Assembly (NCBI RefSeq): GCF_021730395.1
Contig: NC_069362.1
Coordinates: 68,775,501 to 68,839,500, forward strand
Length of the DNA stretch: 64,000 nt
Source of the DNA: Mercenaria mercenaria
Lineage: Eukaryota > Mollusca > Bivalvia > Venerida > Veneridae
Reading direction: 5' to 3'
Both the position numbers and the translations under genes were made by a program. This document shows positions 62,555 through 64,000 of this stretch, in pieces (the first letter of the stretch is position 1; each line of letters opens with the position of its first letter). The notes under the pieces are model-generated. The model was not told the origin of the DNA, made no database searches, and was given only the letters and a program-made list of their open reading frames with translations.

Positions 62555-63205
62555 ACAAGAGCTCGTAGAACACGAAATGCCACCTTTGATGCATTCATTA
62601 ATTGCACAAGGAACAGAAATTATTTGGTCACTGTACACAAATCAATTTTCATGATCCTAGAGGCCCAAGTGTTATTGAGTTATCGTCTGGAAACCGTTTA
62701 ACTGTTCCGGGTCACTGTGACCTTGACCTTTGACCTACTGACCACAACATCAATAGGGGTCATCTGCTGATCATAATCAACTTCCTTCTTAACTTTCACG
62801 ATCCTAGGCCATAGTATTCTCAAGTTATCGCCAAGAGACGGTTTAACTGTTCCGGGCCACTTTGACCTTGACCTTTGAACTACTGACCTCAAATCTATAG
62901 GGGTCATCTGCTGGTCATGATAAACCTCCCTAACATCTTTCGTGATCCTAGGCACAATCGTTCTAGGGTTATCATCAGGAAATCATTTAACTGTTCCGGG
63001 TCACTGTGACCTTGACCTTTTACCTACTGATCTTTAAATCAATAGGGGTCATCTGCTGGTCATGACTAACCTCTCTATCAATTTTTACGACCCTAGGCCC
63101 AAGCAGTCTCAAGTTTTTGTCTGGAAATGGTTTAACTGTTCTGGGTCACTGTGACCTTGACCTCTGGTCTCAAAATCAATAGGGGTCATCTGCTGCTTGT
63201 ATGCT
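62555..63205 (+). repeat. Minisatellite-cored element, ~145-bp unit, four copies
   Basis: Begins 'aacaagagctcgtagaacac'. Units contain 'gtttaactgttccgggtcac', 'tgtgaccttgacctttgacc' and 'aataggggtcatctgctggt', at about 62695, 62840, 62985 and 63130. The first unit has an exact TGACCTTTGACCT at 62724-62736. The minus-strand frame 62698-62955 is a by-product. Confidence 0.85.
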
Positions 63206-64000
63206 TTTCAGTGATTTACTGAAATATAAGATGTCTCAGTGAAATAAGGTCAGTAATTTATCCTAAAGGTTGTGAACCTTATGGTGAAGTATTAAAGATG
63301 TTAGTTCATTTCAAAAAAATATTCAAATGGGGTAGAGCTAAATATATAAATACCTTTAAATCATGGAACATTTATTAAGTTATTGAAGTAAACTAGAAAA
63401 GTTAATCTTTCTTTCAATGAGTTTATTTTTAAGCTATTTTTATGTCTTCTTGCTTCCCTAAACGTTTGAATATCACTGATTTTACTAATTTGGAAAATTT
63501 TGCCCGTCACTGTACACGTGTACTGATGACACCGGATAAACTGAATTAGATGCATGAGTGTCAATCTAATTCCGTGTTTAATGTCATTACTTTGTCAGAT
63601 TAAATAAAAATAAAGTTATTTTAAATTACATGTTTAAATAAAAAATATTCCATTTTTTAATTCATTTAATACCATTTTCACTACTGCTGTCCTTAGATGA
63701 AAATTTCTATTAAAGTTTAAAGGAACACCTTCAAGGGGTTTAAGATAAATTACTGACCTTATGCAATTACCTTGACCTTGGCCAGCTTAAGAAGCTTGGT
63801 ACTGCACATAGTTTTAACCATATGAATACCCGAAAATCTTTCAAGAGGTGTAGGACTACTCGACATTATTTAAATCAAAAGCTCAAGTTATGACTCCAAC
63901 CTTGGATCCATGGTTTGACAAGATGTGCACCTAGTAATTTCGTTATGAACGATGTCCTGAAATTACAGGCTCAAACTCAGAACCTTTATTTGAGCCTGAC
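63206..64000. other. Gene-free stretch to the window end
   Basis: AT-rich spacer. From about 63720 ('gaacaccttcaaggggttta', 'accttgaccttggccagctt') another degenerate minisatellite element begins and runs off the window. Confidence 0.45.

Noticed and set aside
62698-62955. 85-codon minus-strand frame
   Set aside because: It encodes repeated translations of the 145-bp minisatellite unit only.

Overview
The window looks like nuclear DNA of a marine bivalve, most likely a venerid-type clam. The evidence is AT-rich sequence, spliced animal genes with canonical GT/AG introns, tRNA-derived SINEs, and many short-unit arrays and fold-back elements of the kind that fill bivalve genomes. The clam assignment rests on recognising repeat families by eye and is an inference.

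Layout. (1) 1-3.5 kb, + strand: a compound tandem repeat with a 94-bp palindrome, then the last two coding exons of a Golgi carbohydrate sulfotransferase (sulfotransferase family 2); its 5' end lies outside the window or was not found. (2) 3.5-11.7 kb: no gene seen; SINEs, a large inverted repeat and a 158-bp minisatellite. (3) 11,694-17,546, - strand: one uninterrupted 1,950-codon reading frame joining an N-terminal P-loop (NadR/AAA_28-like) domain, a complete-looking eukaryotic two-barrel RNA-dependent RNA polymerase with its DLDGD active site, and a C-terminal UPF1/ZNFX1-type SF1 RNA helicase. This is the most interesting item in the window. (4) 17.6-27 kb: no gene; several minisatellite-cored mobile elements and a pogo-like MITE. 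(5) 27,093-34,837, + strand: complete three-exon DDX47/Rrp3 DEAD-box helicase (452 aa) with repeat-packed introns. (6) 35-46 kb: no gene; SINE, MITEs and a long composite minisatellite element. (7) 46,072-58,059, - strand: complete 11-exon Na+/Ca2+ exchanger (SLC8/NCX, 809 aa) whose introns carry decayed copies of an exon tail, a fold-back MITE touching a splice site, and a nested inverted-repeat element. (8) 58-64 kb: no gene; one MITE, one SINE and one minisatellite.

The four genes have unrelated roles (sulfation of glycans, RNA silencing or antiviral RNA metabolism, ribosome biogenesis, calcium export) and do not form a functional cluster. The polymerase-helicase fusion is the candidate system. 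In yeast and nematode silencing, an RdRP works with a separate SF1 helicase (Hrr1, ZNFX-1). Here both activities are encoded in one chain, with an extra nucleotide-binding head. I could not run searches, so novelty relative to other molluscs is not established.
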